Both the position numbers and the translations under genes were made by a program. This document shows, piece after piece, positions 1-11,691 of a stretch of 64,000 bases of DNA (within the stretch, counting starts at the first letter, position 1; each line of letters opens with the position of its first letter). The DNA is taken from the NCBI GenBank assembly GCA_950295325.1, contig OX485807.1, positions 36,176,440 to 36,240,439 on the forward strand. Direction: 5' to 3'. Origin of the DNA: Polytrichum commune (Eukaryota > Streptophyta > Polytrichopsida > Polytrichales > Polytrichaceae). The notes below the pieces were generated by a model. That model searched no databases, had not been told where the DNA came from, and saw nothing but the letters and a program-made list of their open reading frames with translations.

Positions 1-249
1 CCATGTTCCTTGCATTCATCTAAGAAGCCTTATTCATTGGTCATAAGTGATTGGAACAAAATACTCCCCGCTCCCATCCCATTTCCTATACTAGCTCTAA
101 GAATTGCAATTTGCACTTTTACAGCAAGACTTTCCAAGTGCACATGTTCTTGTGGTAGATGCACTTTTTTGGAGAAAGGTATTACAACTCCAACACCAAA
201 ACTACTGACATACAGACAGCATTCCATATGTAAGGAAGGAATAGCTTAC

Positions 250-3200
250 ATTCAGCAAGTAAGCAATCTTCTTCCTAGAGAGCATGCGCCTCTCTGAGTC
301 AATCCAGTAGGAAGGAATGCCCTTGTGCTCTGCAATTTCTTGCAAGTGAGAGGTATTGCTGGAGTTCCAGCCTCCCACGACCAGCATCAAATCCACTTTG
401 TCTTCCACAAGCTTGTACATTGCATCTTGTCGTTCCTAAAACATCCAAACCAAAAAAATCAAACATTACTCTGTGCCATGCCTTCTCTAATAAGAGCAAG
501 CAACTTCTAGAAGGCAATTATGATGCCACTTGAGCATACATTACCAAAGCCAAACTGATCGATGGCAAAACAAATCCACTTTGTCAGGTGTAGAAATGAA
601 ATATAATAAAATCAGAGAATACTCATAGAATGGGCAACCAAGCCTAATCCCAAATGCCCACATTGGGGGAAAACTTAAATTTCACTAATAACTTTAATCC
701 ATCCTTTCCTCCCACAGCACTTTACATTCAGTGAAACACAGAGTCCTCTAGATTGTCAGAAATGACAAGGGTCTTCAGAAAATTTTCCCACCTGGGTAGC
801 ATCACAAATAGTGTTGAAGCTCATGAAATGATCTGTTGCATTCTCCACTCCATACTTTTGCATCATAGTCCTCTCCAAGAGTTTTCCTGTATTGATGTTA
901 AGATGATTTCCATATGAATACATCAGAATCCAAGAAGTAGTGCCCTACAAAAGCCGAGGGAACATCGAAACCTCAAAAAAATCCAAACATAACTTTCCAT
1001 GAGTGCCATCAGGCAAGTGAACTCAAAACAAATGGAAATTCTTCAAAGAGAAACTCGGTTACATGAGGACTTACCAATCTCTTCAGTCTCCCCCTTCAGC
1101 ATTGTGGTCTGGTTGGCAATTCCAACCTTCTCTAGATCTTTGTCTGGGTTGAAGCCCTCAGAAATTGCAAACTTGAATTTCTGTTCAACAAAACCTTCTG
1201 TGTTAGGATTATTCATCGTCTTCACAACTGGGAGAAAAAAATGGTGATGATCTACAATGACAATGCGTTCATCATCAAAAATTGCAAATGAAGCCAATAA
1301 AGGGATGCGCCATTACTTCAAGAAACTCTTCCTTTGTCCCACTGGAGCCGTCCAACCTGCCTCCTAAAATGTAGTCACACACATAGTTGGCCTGCACAAC
1401 GAGACCTTGTAAGCTTAGAGAATTCAAATCCATAGTTCCCTGACTGAATCCAACTGAGTGGCAGAGTGTTTAAAACCAAAGATTCTATGGTAATCATGTT
1501 AGGTTTTTATAATTTTGTTATCAAATCTGACAGGAACACCAGTTTCTTGCCACAGTGCTTGTGTAAGCAACTACTGGAGCCCTAATAAGTGGTCACTCCC
1601 AAAAAAAATCTCTTTTAGCGAACTTTAATAGAGGAACAATATGTAATTTACTCACCTCTTTCTGGTTCTTCACAATAATGTATTTGCCTGCAAAGGACGC
1701 AGTGGCAACAGTCTCTTCATGAGCATACTTGCCATGGATTACAGACGTGTAAGTGGATTTTTTGTGCTTCTCCACTGTGTTCCAAACCTGTTTCCCAAGT
1801 GAAAGATACAATTTATCATTTCAAAACTCAAGCAGTGGACACCATATGCCTTCGATGTTCTCTTCAACCCAAGACAAACAAAACGACACTCTTGAGGGCA
1901 GAAGGTTTGGCAAGGATGAAGACAATTAAGAAAAGACTCACATATGTCAGGTTCTATCATTGACACAAATACAGGAAGTCATAAAGTGATCCTATCCGTA
2001 AGCCTGCTTGCATTGCGGGATCCTGCAAGAAAAAAGCATGTAACTACTATAGCAGCATAAGAAATAGGATGAGGAGCAAATGACAGAAAATACCTTGGAC
2101 ACCCACGGACAGGTTGTGTCTACAATTTGCACTTTCTTTTCATTAAGAATTTGCATTTCTTGCACTGCTGCCCCAAATGCTGGAAGGATGACCACATCCC
2201 CACTGTCTACAACAGAGAAGTCCTTGCCTTCCTCTGACACAGGCAATTGCGCCACCTTCATTTCTTGCAACCTCTATATACACAATCCACCACCACATGA
2301 GTAACCACACAAAGCACATACACTACAGAATGTACACAAAAACATGTGCACAGACAGGGTGTTTGGATGTAGATCTCTGCAATGGTGAATAACTTGCAAA
2401 TAACTTATAAAACGCATTAGTTTTCTCAATGGTATGTTGAGGTGCAAGTCATATGCACATTCATTATCTCTTCCTACATTGTGAGGTTCTAATCTATATA
2501 ATGAAAAGCAGACAACCTCATTCACAGTCGGGTTGTGGATTATCTCGTTTGTGAGCCACAGCTTTTGCTCTGGAAACTGCTTCCGAGCCTCATACGCAAT
2601 CTGCACTGCCCGCTCCACTCCCCAGCAGAACCCATATGAATTGGCCAACTTCACAGTAACGTTCCCCCATGTATACTCGAAGTTGTTCTCCTTCAACGTC
2701 TTCACTAAGTCACCTGCACATCATTAAATCAGCACAAAACCCTCAGAAACGTAAAATTTCACAATCATGGACATGGCAGAGAACAATGGCACATTAATAC
2801 TTGTTTACTTTTCCCAAACTACAATGATACACGAGGCTGCTCTTTCTATTCCTCCTCTGCTGCCCCGTCTAGCAACAGACAGTTTCTCTTTCTTCTAGAT
2901 TCCAAAATCCTCACATCCCATTTAGTGCTAGACAATGTTCATTATCCGGTTCCACCCAATGGCCATTATCCAACATAATTTCCATCAGGAATAGATTATG
3001 CACATCATTGAAGAACTTTGTAACCAATCTGTTACGAAAATTTATATTTTATGAATGAGGTGAATGTGTTTAAATTGTGTGATTCACCCTAAGAAACTTT
3101 AAGTGGAGAGAATACTCTCTTCCCAAAGGAGATTACGAGAAAATAAGGTCCACGAAAAACATCAAGAGCAAACCATGTCCATGTCGAGGGATCATCACCA

Positions 3201-3954
3201 GCACATAAACCAAATTAAACAAACTACAATGATACACTAGGCCGCTCTTTCTCTTCCTCCTCTGCTGCCCCGTCTAACAACAAAGAAATTATCTTTTCTT
3301 CTAGGTTCCCAAACCCTCGGATCCCATTTAGTGCTAGATAACGATCATTGGGCGAGGCCGGGTCCACCCAGTGGCCATTATCCAACATAATTTCCATCAA
3401 GAATAGATTATGCACATCACTGAAGAACTTTTTAACCAATCTGTTACACAATTTTACAATTCACAAATGAGATGAATATGTTCGAATGTGTGGTTCACCC
3501 TGAGAAGATAAGGTCCACGAAGCACATCATGAGCAAACCATGTCCAATGTCGAGGGATCATCACCAGCACATGGATAAAATTAAATAAAAAGCAAGAAAC
3601 ATCATGCAAAGGTGCAAAGTACTAACTCGTATACTCGACGTCCATCATCTGTAGCATCTCTTTCTTGTACCCAAAACCGCTCCTGTTGTAATTCTCACCC
3701 CTCGTCAGGGTTTTGCGAAACTCCTTCGAGTCGAATTTCTTTTCCTGCTCTTCCGCTGCTGGGGAAGCATCACATCTGATTAGGTCAGCAGCGAGCTTCC
3801 GCCCCTGCTGTTTCCTCTCAGAAGAGGCAGGCACCCTAAAAGACGCCCCGTAAGACGACGATGACGACGAAGCGTCAATGCGTTTCGCACCCACGGTCGA
3901 CAGAGCTGCCAATGGGAGCCTCACACCTCCCGCTAAGCCGCAGGAAGTCGCCAT
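250..3954 (-). CDS. HDR: 4-hydroxy-3-methylbut-2-enyl diphosphate reductase, plastid (3' end beyond window)
   Basis: Last enzyme of the plastid MEP pathway: it reduces HMBPP to IPP and DMAPP using a [4Fe-4S] cluster. Exons (minus): 3954-3627, 2713-2517, 2273-2094, 1787-1656, 1391-1317, 1180-1075, 886-792, 435-250. All visible junctions are GT-AG and together give 433 codons in one frame; plant HDRs are about 460 residues, so roughly the last 30 lie left of the window after the donor at 249. Residues 1-75 are Ser/Ala/Arg-rich, like a chloroplast transit peptide. The three cluster cysteines are present: Cys139 ([11 protein letters not shown]), Cys230 (DTTCPWVSK) and Cys367 (NTICDATQ). Other family blocks are [47 protein letters not shown] and [17 protein letters not shown]. 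The start is the first ATG after a stop-rich leader and precedes the transit peptide directly. Identification is certain; exon ends are read by eye. Confidence 0.96.
2816..3588. repeat. tandem duplication inside HDR intron 1
   Basis: Two diverged direct copies lie head to tail at about 2816-3219 and 3220-3588. Both begin AAACTACAATGATACAC, share the block GCTGCCCCGTCTA, and end with the shared stretch around ATGTCGAGGGATCATCACC. Copy 2 contains an open minus-strand frame (3451-3224) whose translation includes [20 protein letters not shown]; copy 1 is more broken. I do not recognise the protein sequence. The duplication accounts for most of the 913-bp intron. Confidence 0.85.
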
Positions 3955-3968
3955 TTTCCTTCAAGAAA

Positions 3969-4130
3969 CTGCAAAAAAAAAAAACAAAGAATCAGCACCT
4001 CTCCTACAGTAAGGAAAGCGAAGAAACGAAAAGACCCCGATTCACAACCACCAAATTCACCACAACCTCAACTCCACTCAATTCGCCAGTTCCTCCACCA
4101 ATTCAAGACGAAATATCAAAACTAAACTCA
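3969..4130 (-). other. possible 5'-UTR intron of HDR
   Basis: On the minus strand a 12-T tract followed by GCAG (plus 3969-3984) lies only 14 bases before the HDR ATG, a very good splice acceptor. A matching donor, TTCG|GTGAGTTT, occurs at 4131/4130. Introns in the 5' leader are common in plant housekeeping genes. No transcript evidence is available, so this is inference. Confidence 0.4.
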
Positions 4131-4380
4131 CCGAACAGAACAGAACCGAACGGAACCGAACGGAACCAATGTGCAGAGCGGAGAGGGGGAGCGAGAAAGT
4201 GTGGCTATGGCGGAGAGAATTGGAATTCATGCGACGCCCGTGCAATGGAATGCAAAGGCAGTGCTAGGAACGGAGAGGGGAGAAAGCCAGCCTACGGAGG
4301 AGAAAGAGGATTCCGATGGACGGTCCCGATTTCGCGGCAGATCCTCCAGGCAACGACCCGGATGTAAAGGACGACTTGGG

Positions 4381-4389
4381 CTTATAAAG
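4381..4389 (-). promoter_or_regulatory. TATA-box candidate for HDR
   Basis: The minus strand reads CTTTATAAG here, about 430 bases upstream of the HDR ATG. A start site about 30 bases downstream (near 4350) would give a leader of about 400 nt containing the possible 5'-UTR intron. Confidence 0.4.
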
Positions 4390-4682
4390 CCACGCCATTG
4401 GTCGGACCCCCTCTCGAGGCGTGCCAAACGATCCGTGTTTGGATTACGAAATATGTTACTTCCAAAAAAGCATCTCAAATCAATCTAAAATTGTGATGCG
4501 TTTGGGGAAACCACAATACAAGGGGGCCCAAGGCTAGTTATCTTGCTCTTTGAGTTGGCCCCACCAATGTAACCTAACGTTAGAACATCTTTAGCTCGAC
4601 CATGTTTTAATGAGCATATTTTTAAATGTTTTTGGTTGACTTGGTTCTGAAATTAGCATCAGAATCCCCAAATGGTTTAGAC

Positions 4683-5631
4683 CAGTGTGTATGTTTGACA
4701 AATTTCATGTGACGTTCAACCTCAAATCCAAAGTGTCACGTGACGTTTTCAAAAACAAAAATGAATGTCAATTGACATCTACATTTTATTCCAAAATGTC
4801 ACCTCAATTTTTGGCTTACACAATATTTTGGAAAACTAATATTTTGAATAATAAAAAACAAACTTGATTTGTAACAAAAAAAAATTATCAATCGAGTGTA
4901 AGTATCCTTCGGTCTCGCATGTTTCTCCAAATGTTGAAGATGGTAGCCCAATCCATTGCATCCACTTCAAGCCCACAAAGAGAAACCTGCATAAGAGCAT
5001 CAAGGGTCTTCAAGTTCAACCTATTGCGCAAGTGGCTTTTGATTGCATTTTGTTTGGAAAATCCTCTCTCACAAACAACTATACTTGATGGAATGAGTAT
5101 AATTTTTTGCCAAAGTTGCATAAGTTTAGGCCAATTTGTGTGCCATTCCAAATTGCTACCACATATGCGCCAAGCCTCAAATATCGTTTTGTTCTCACAC
5201 TCATGTTGAAGTGTTTCCGTAAATTCCAAGAGTTCTCCCTTACACATGTCACTCTCTTCTTCAGTGTATTGAAACATTTGCCTCGCCATGTTCCTAGTTA
5301 GTCTCGCTCTCCGATCATTGTCTTAGCTCCCGGTTACAAAGGAAATTGCAAGAGCAAAGTTGAACTTAAGTATGTGAGTGAGTGTAGGAAGTTCTCCTAC
5401 TGTTATGGGTTATGTTTTCCGGATACTTGAGCTGCACTTTATAGTACTCAAGTAATACGTGTCATTTCAATTTCTAGTGTGTCAATTGACGTGTGGTTTT
5501 CTTCTTCACAAGTCACAATACGTGTCAATTTCTAGATTGTGCGTGTCAATTGATGTGCATTTTTTTTTTGTGCAAGTTTTTGCGTGTCAAAAGAGGAAAA
5601 CTTGCAAAAACTTTGTCAAACATATACACTG
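4683..5631 (-). mobile_element. hAT transposon, internally deleted copy (949 bp)
   Basis: The ends are near-perfect inverted repeats starting CAGTGTGTATGTTTGAC on the left and, as reverse complement, CAGTGTATATGTTTGAC on the right. The element is flanked by a perfect 8-bp duplication GTTTAGAC (4675-4682 and 5632-5639), as expected for hAT elements with CAGTG termini. It keeps only the 3' end of a transposase gene on the minus strand. Subterminal copies of TGTCAATTGACGTG-like motifs occur near the right end. It is closely related to the larger copy at 13243-15357. Confidence 0.93.
4888..5289 (-). pseudogene. hAT transposase C-terminal fragment
   Basis: The open frame encodes the hAT dimerisation region, recognisable by PSSIVVCERGFSKQNAIKS followed by HLRNRLNLKTLDALMQVSL. 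Everything upstream of this domain, including the first part of the RNase-H-like catalytic core, has been deleted, so no active transposase can be made. The same region in decayed form is at 13440-13850 in the larger relative. Confidence 0.88.
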
Positions 5632-5639
5632 GTTTAGAC

Positions 5640-8041
5640 AAGATCTCTTTGGAATGATTTAACAACAATAGATTCCTGTTCATGACGAATTATTGTATTG
5701 TACCATGCAGGATGTGGTAGAAAGTTGTCCCTCCCACGTTTGTTGTTGAGTCGTTGGGATTGGGTCTCATTATCCAATGAAGTGGGATCTATGAGCGCGA
5801 TTTAGGGTTCTGTATGGCCAAAAATCTAGAATCCCTAGGGTATGCATTGTTTCTTTGTGTTTTCACCCTCGCCCATGATAGGTGTCACGAAACTTTACCT
5901 AACAAACAATTTACAGGGAAGGGTAAGGGAACAAGTTTTTACCGCAACCCTTCACCTTGGGGGCGCATATAAAAAACCAAGATATTTAGTGATGGCCCCA
6001 CCCAAATTGTGTAGATTTTCATACCTACAAGGCAGCATGATTGGTACTCTACGTTAGATTGCTAAACTTATTGAGGAGGGGGCTAAGGGAGTATTAAATT
6101 TTGGGTACATTCTTACATTCAGCCCAAAATGTGTTTGATATGGAAAATATGATCCACCAATTTAAGTGATACACTATATACGTCCGTGCAAAATCTGCAT
6201 GTACATCCAACTTTGATTTTTATCAAATAATAATAGTTTATACTATTATCTTAATCAGGGTAAATGGACCTTGAATTTGCTTGTTATTGTTAGTTAGAAT
6301 CTACATAGAAAACTTGCACATGCTAATGTATGAAACACAATGTTTAGTGCATGTGCATCAATGAGCTTTTGGAGTTGAATACATATGGTTCTACTTTCAA
6401 ATTGAAAATTGAGTTAAAATTACATTTGGGGTTTTGAATTTTGGCATATGTCATTATCGACAAATTGTCTAAGGTTGTCTTCATGATTGTTGACATTCAA
6501 TACTTCCCTATCGTAATATATGATTCATCCACTTATAGTGGCTAGAAATTGAAAGGGGGGAGGGATGTGAAAATACATACTTTCTTCAAACGCAACCTAC
6601 ATTTTAGTATGTACAAGAACCCACTAGGTTAAAACTAACCAACTCATGGTAACTTAGTACTTGAAGAAGTCTTGGATGTGTGCAACATTAAGTATCTAGC
6701 CCACCACTCAAACATCATCTCCAAAATGAGAGCATAGGGTGTTGTTGTGAGCACATAAGCCCTTAAGTTGCATCCATGTAAACCTACGTTATGCACAACC
6801 CTTGTTTCTTTGATTAGTTCCTCCACATAGGACTTCTAGTTGGACATGATGTCTTCATCATCATTCTCAATAATTGAATGGCTTCCATTGGGAAGGATAC
6901 GTACCTCCATTGCTATCTTCTAGAGCATTCTCCTCGTCCAAATTTGTTATGACATGGAGACTTAAATATACATAATGCGTATTTAAACCAAGGCCATTTG
7001 AAGTACAAGCTCAAATCTTTGTATATTTCCTTTTCCATACATGACCAAACCTAGATTCAATATCCTCACACTAGCAAATGTAGCTCATGTTTTTGTGTAC
7101 CAAAGTGTATACTACTTCCACTCATGTTTTGTAAATATCTAAATAGCTACAATATTCACCCAAAACAACCCACTCAGTGGATCTTTTAAATGCTCCAAAA
7201 CGCTCATCATGAGCATATCTATATGTACAACTACCCATCAAAATAAAAATCATGACACTGTCACAAAATATATCAAGTGAAAGAGTATGGATGAGAACCC
7301 GACTCCCATTTTTATCAAAATCCCATAAAACATTAAAAAAAAATTTAAAAATCATTTCTTTGAAGGGAATGGGCCTAAACTTATGTGATACTTGTAGTTC
7401 TACTCCATGTGGAACAAATGAGTTAGTTGAAAAATGAAGGATTTGTGACTTGTCCACAAAGGCCATCATTTCTTGGAAAATAAGAACCATTTGAGAAGAC
7501 TCCCAGTGCAAATTGGCCGCTTGTAGGTATACAAATGTTGAGGGTGTTGAAGGAGACATTGAAAATTAAAAGAGATGATAAATTATTAAAAGTGTTAGGT
7601 ACCAAGATACCATAGTACCACCCTCCTCTATAGAATACAAACACCCCCCGGAACTTCCACAATAATATACATACACAAAACCATCCCTACATCAATCATT
7701 TGCATTCACGTTAAACCCTATACCCTAGTACAATCCTCTACACTAACATCACTCCAACAAACAATCAACATAGCACACAACATAACATGCACCCTCAAAT
7801 TGACCCAACCTACCCCACCCAAGATAAAAAACCAAGAGTATCAAAACATGGAAAGATCTCTAGATCTCCTCCAACTCACAACTCCCCCCACCCATACCTC
7901 TCTACCATCCAAATGAATTATGATGAACCATATAAGAATTCCACCATCACAAAGTTCTTATATGGATGGCTCCTTTACCCCCCCCCCCCCAAAAAAAGAG
8001 GAAAACTCGTGGCACATGCAACTAAAGGGTTCCGGGGGTAT
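5640..8041. other. intergenic, AT-rich, no supported gene
   Basis: Between the first hAT element and the CTCGGGGGG-type element. I see no splice-consistent coding structure, tRNA or clear inverted repeats. The only notable item is the 145-codon open frame listed separately (7122-7559). A C-tract followed by an A-tract sits at 7980-7998. Confidence 0.6.
7122..7559 (-). CDS. unrecognised 145-codon ORF
   Basis: An ATG-initiated frame of 145 codons, long for such AT-rich DNA. It contains HKFRPIPFKEMIFKFFFNVL and MGSCTYRYAHDERFGAFKRS. I recognise no domain, signal peptide or neighbouring exons. It may be a remnant of a transposon protein or a chance frame; a real gene is unlikely because the frame has unusual composition, no flanking exons and sits between transposons. 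Confidence 0.2.
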   Translation of the reverse strand: MSPSTPSTFVYLQAANLHWESSQMVLIFQEMMAFVDKSQILHFSTNSFVPHGVELQVSHKFRPIPFKEMIFKFFFNVLWDFDKNGSRVLIHTLSLDIFCDSVMIFILMGSCTYRYAHDERFGAFKRSTEWVVLGEYCSYLDIYKT

Positions 8042-8049
8042 ACAACACT

Positions 8050-8772
8050 CTCGGGGGGTGCACCTTTCATTAAAACCTAGAATCACGTGCGTTCACTGCA
8101 TACTCTAAAAACCCCCTATATACAAGTTATTTTTTGTGAAATGAAGTAATACACATACAATTGCAACAATAAATAAACAAGTGACAATATGTATACACAA
8201 AAAACATCCATTCATATATAGTCATTAACATAAGTATACAAATATATTTTTGAACAATAATCAACCCCTATAATATGTATAACAAAATATCCTAGCTTTC
8301 ATCAGCAAAGTCGTTGAAAACTTTTTCATCTCCCGGATGTAATTCATAAACATTTGATTCACCAATATATGTCATTGTAGCCAATGCAATTATTGTCTCT
8401 AAGTCTACCATCAAATGATCAGTAAGATCATATGTCCATTTGTTGTTAGCCCCTTTTTGATACCAACATAAACCAATCTCCACGTTTGATGGACGGTCCA
8501 TCAAGTCAATTGGATCCCTATACTCCACCCAACGATTACCAAACGATTACCAAACGATTTCATCCAATATGAAAACTTATGATATGTAGTATAGTAACAG
8601 TACCATACAAGTACAATTATTGTATACTTTTTAAAGGCCTTCCATATATGTATGTAACTATAAATTATGACATGTATACCATATGTATACGTAATATGGC
8701 AAGGTCCAAATCAATACCCCTCTTGTGCACTCACGTATTCTCGTACATGTTTAGTACAGTGCACCCCCCGAG
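8050..8772. mobile_element. DNA transposon, family A (short copy, 723 bp)
   Basis: Perfect 14-bp terminal inverted repeats, CTCGGGGGGTGCAC and GTGCACCCCCCGAG. It is flanked by a perfect 8-bp duplication ACAACACT (8042-8049 and 8773-8780). An 8-bp duplication fits hAT or P-like elements, but the termini lack the usual hAT CAGNG, so the superfamily is open. It holds an open minus-strand frame ending at 8292 (includes GLCWYQKGANNKWTYDLTDH) that I do not recognise and that is shared with the larger copy; it may be an older captured exon. No transposase is visible, so the copy is non-autonomous. Confidence 0.92.
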
Positions 8773-8780
8773 ACAACACT

Positions 8781-9725
8781 TGCAACTCAACCGCAATAGA
8801 AAAATGCCTACCACATGCTCAAAATACTCAAATTTAGAATCACATGCAATCCTACTATGCCTAGAACACACCAAAAGCATTACCCAAAAATATACATCTT
8901 TACATATAACCTTAGTATCAAGTTAAACCTAATATGTAACCATATCAAATGACCCTCGTCACAACACGACCACCCAATAAATCACTAATCACCATCATAG
9001 TGTACCACCTAAGAAACGTTCCTGCATGGACATAACCAACAATGAAAAAACATACTACCTAGCCATATTGGAGGCAAGCCCTGACATGGACAATGAAATA
9101 ATACCACTCACACACATTGGGCACACCTCTCCATATTAGCTAAAAGTCGCCAACATCAAGAGTGCATGATGGTTCAATCCGAAACCTAGATGGAAAATAG
9201 ATGAATAGGAAAACAAACAACTCGTGAACTACTCAAGAACTTAGTTCAACTACGTGGAAAATGGCTTAACAACAACAAAATCAACCTCAAACTCCCCAAC
9301 TGCTTTTGGACAACCACATGGATAATGAACTCCCAAATCATATTAATTTTAAAATTCAAACGTGCCCAATACTTAGGCAACCTATGTAAATGAACCTTCT
9401 AGCCCCACCACCCAACCACCAATTGTACAGTATGCACACAAAATGACTAAGACACTCGGAATTCCATCCTACTAAATTGTAAACACTGCTTCATAAAGGG
9501 TCTCCAAATCAATTGACACACCAAAGTTGTCCACATGATAACTGCAAGTATATCATCTCATAACATCACCCATAATTACGCCCTCATCAATGCAGGCACA
9601 ACGAACACCCCCCCCCAAGACAACATAGTCCCCACATGGCTGCCATACACATGTCTCACACACCTAATATGAGACATCACCAGCTGGGCTCCAACCTCGT
9701 CAACATGTTTCTAAAGATGCCTTGA
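8781..9725. other. intergenic, no gene seen
   Basis: AC-rich, AT-rich DNA between the two family A elements. No open frame of note, no RNA gene, and no inverted repeats that I could pair. Confidence 0.6.
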
Positions 9726-10173
9726 CCTCATTCCTCGGGGGGTGCACCTTTCATTAAAACCTAGAATCACGTGCGTTCATTGCATACTCTAAAAATCCCC
9801 TATATACAAATTATTTTTTGTGAAATGAAGTAATACACATACAATTGCAACAATAAATATACAAGTGGCAATATGTATACACAAAAAAACATCCATTCAT
9901 ATATAGTCATTAACATAAGTATACAAATATACTTTTGAACAATAATCAACCCCTATAATATGTATAACAAAATATCGTAGCTTTCATCAGCAAAGTCGTT
10001 GAAAACTTTTTCATCTCCCGGATGTCACTCATAAACATTTGATTCACAAATATATGTCATTGTAGCCAATGCAATTATTGTCTCTAAGTCTACCATCAAA
10101 TGATCAGTAAGATCATATGTCCACTTGTTGTTAGCCCCTTTTTGATACCAACATAAACCAATCTCCACGTTTG

Positions 10174-10334
10174 ATGTACTCGAATTCAGGGACTTCCTTT
10201 CCCACGGCTTCAAATGCCCCTTTCAGCCATGCCTCCACATTTGCCACATGCAATGCATCGAACACCCCATCCCCGGCACTCCCATTCCCATTTCCACTTT
10301 CCGATGTAACAGCAACATTGCTTAAACCAGCCAT
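10174..10334 (-). pseudogene. captured exon 1 of AUGMIN subunit 1-like gene
   Basis: From an ATG at 10334 the minus strand reads 53 codons starting MAGLSNVAVTSES and ending VEAWLKGAFEAVGKEVPEFEY, which matches the N-terminus of plant AUGMIN subunit 1 (HAUS1-like), a microtubule-branching factor of the spindle and phragmoplast. At about 10174 it stops and transposon sequence takes over (RGDWFMLV), consistent with capture ending at an exon border. No later AUG1 exons follow. It is a fragment, not a functional gene, though a chimeric transcript could arise from its own upstream DNA. Confidence 0.8.
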
Positions 10335-10397
10335 GTCCTCCTGAACCCTCACTGAACACTACATCACCTGCTGCAAAAGAAGAAGCCAGTGACGAGA

Positions 10398-10910
10398 CCT
10401 AGGATTCCCTAAACCCCGAATGTCGTTAATCCAAAAACCCCAGGCATCTGAGCTACTCGTCCCTTTCTCCCAAGCATCTTCCTACATCTCCATTTCAGAT
10501 GCTCTCGTCAAATCCACCCTGCATTTGAATGATGAGGCCTGACATTCCCTAAATCGAAATCTCTGCAAATGTATTTAACCCTCCAACCCCAAGCATCCGC
10601 GTTACCTAAGCAGCTTACCGCATTGTCTTCCTTTGAGATTCTCTCTCCATCCACCCTGCTTCTAAATGATGAGGCCTGAAATCTCCTAACCCACAGTCTC
10701 TGCAAATGCGGTTAACCCACGGACCCTAAGCATCTGAGCCACCCAAGGAGCTTCCTAGACCATCTTCCTTTCAGATTCTCTCTTCAAATCCACCATGCAT
10801 TTGAACCATGAGCCCTAGCAAGCATTTCCTAACCCCCAAATCTCTTCAAACGTCGTAAATTCATAGACCCCAAGAATCTGAGCTACTCGCAATGAGCTCA
10901 TCCGCCTTTT
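10398..10910. repeat. about four tandem units of roughly 137 bp in the captured DNA
   Basis: Diverged units begin near 10398, 10536, 10672 and 10811. They share blocks such as CAAATCCACC.TGCATTTGAA, CCCCAAGCATC.G and CTTCCTTTCAGATTCTCTC. They lie upstream of the captured AUG1 exon, so they were presumably part of the donor gene's 5' region or expanded after capture. Confidence 0.75.
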
Positions 10911-11691
10911 TCTCCCAATGAGATATTCCTAACTTACATCTTCCATCCAGCTACTCTTTTTTTCAAGTTTCCAGTCACCGCCATCGAGCAACCTCCGCCC
11001 TCGCTCTTTGGGTAGCTAGTATCAATCCCTGAAGCTTCTCTGCCCGGAGAACCAAAGATTGCGTCTTCTAGCTCCGAATTTCAAAACGAGGCCATGACAA
11101 TGTCAGGACTTTCGGTGATTCCCACGGCAGCAGTAACCGCAGGGACGTTGAGAAGCGCTGGAAGCAGCAGGTGAAAGAAGGAAAAGTGAAGCAGTTGTCG
11201 GCAAAAGAAGCAGGCTATGCGAGAAGAGAAAACAAAAACCTTTGGTGTCCGACTATAAGAGAAAAAATAAACCTTCAGCGCCTGACAAAAAGAGAAAACA
11301 AAAACCTAAGGATGGGAGGGGAAAAGGGTCCTTGTTACTTTGAGCTGAACGAATCATTTCAAAACCCTAATACTGCCTCTTTCCCCGATATTACCTTGAC
11401 ACCTTGTACATGGTTCATACTACCCTATAAGGTTGCTAACGAAAATCGTTAATCCTAGTTAATCCTAATTTCATCCAATATGAAAACTTATGATATGTAG
11501 TATAGTAAAAGTACCATACAAGTACAATTATTGTATACTTTTTAAAGGCCTTCCATATATGTACGTAACTATAAATTATAACATGTATACCATATGTATA
11601 CGTAATACGGCAAGGTCCAAATCAATACCCCTCTTGTGCACTCACGTATACTCGTACATGTTTAGTACAATGCACCCCCCGAGCCTCATTC

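Larger units (their letters stand above)
9734..11683. mobile_element. family A Pack-type transposon with captured gene piece (1950 bp)
   Basis: Same terminal repeats as the copy at 8050-8772 (one base differs at the right end), flanked by a perfect 8-bp duplication CCTCATTC (9726-9733 and 11684-11691). The first 440 bp and last 218 bp align closely with the short copy. Between them, about 10174-11465 is foreign: it carries exon 1 and upstream DNA of an AUGMIN subunit 1-like gene. This is the definition of a Pack-type element, a transposon that has picked up host gene sequence. No transposase gene is present. Confidence 0.93.

Noticed and set aside
30..227. Minus-strand frame at the left edge as the last HDR exon
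   Set aside because: Its translation does not resemble the HDR C-terminus, and the region follows a good donor at 249, so it is read as intron.
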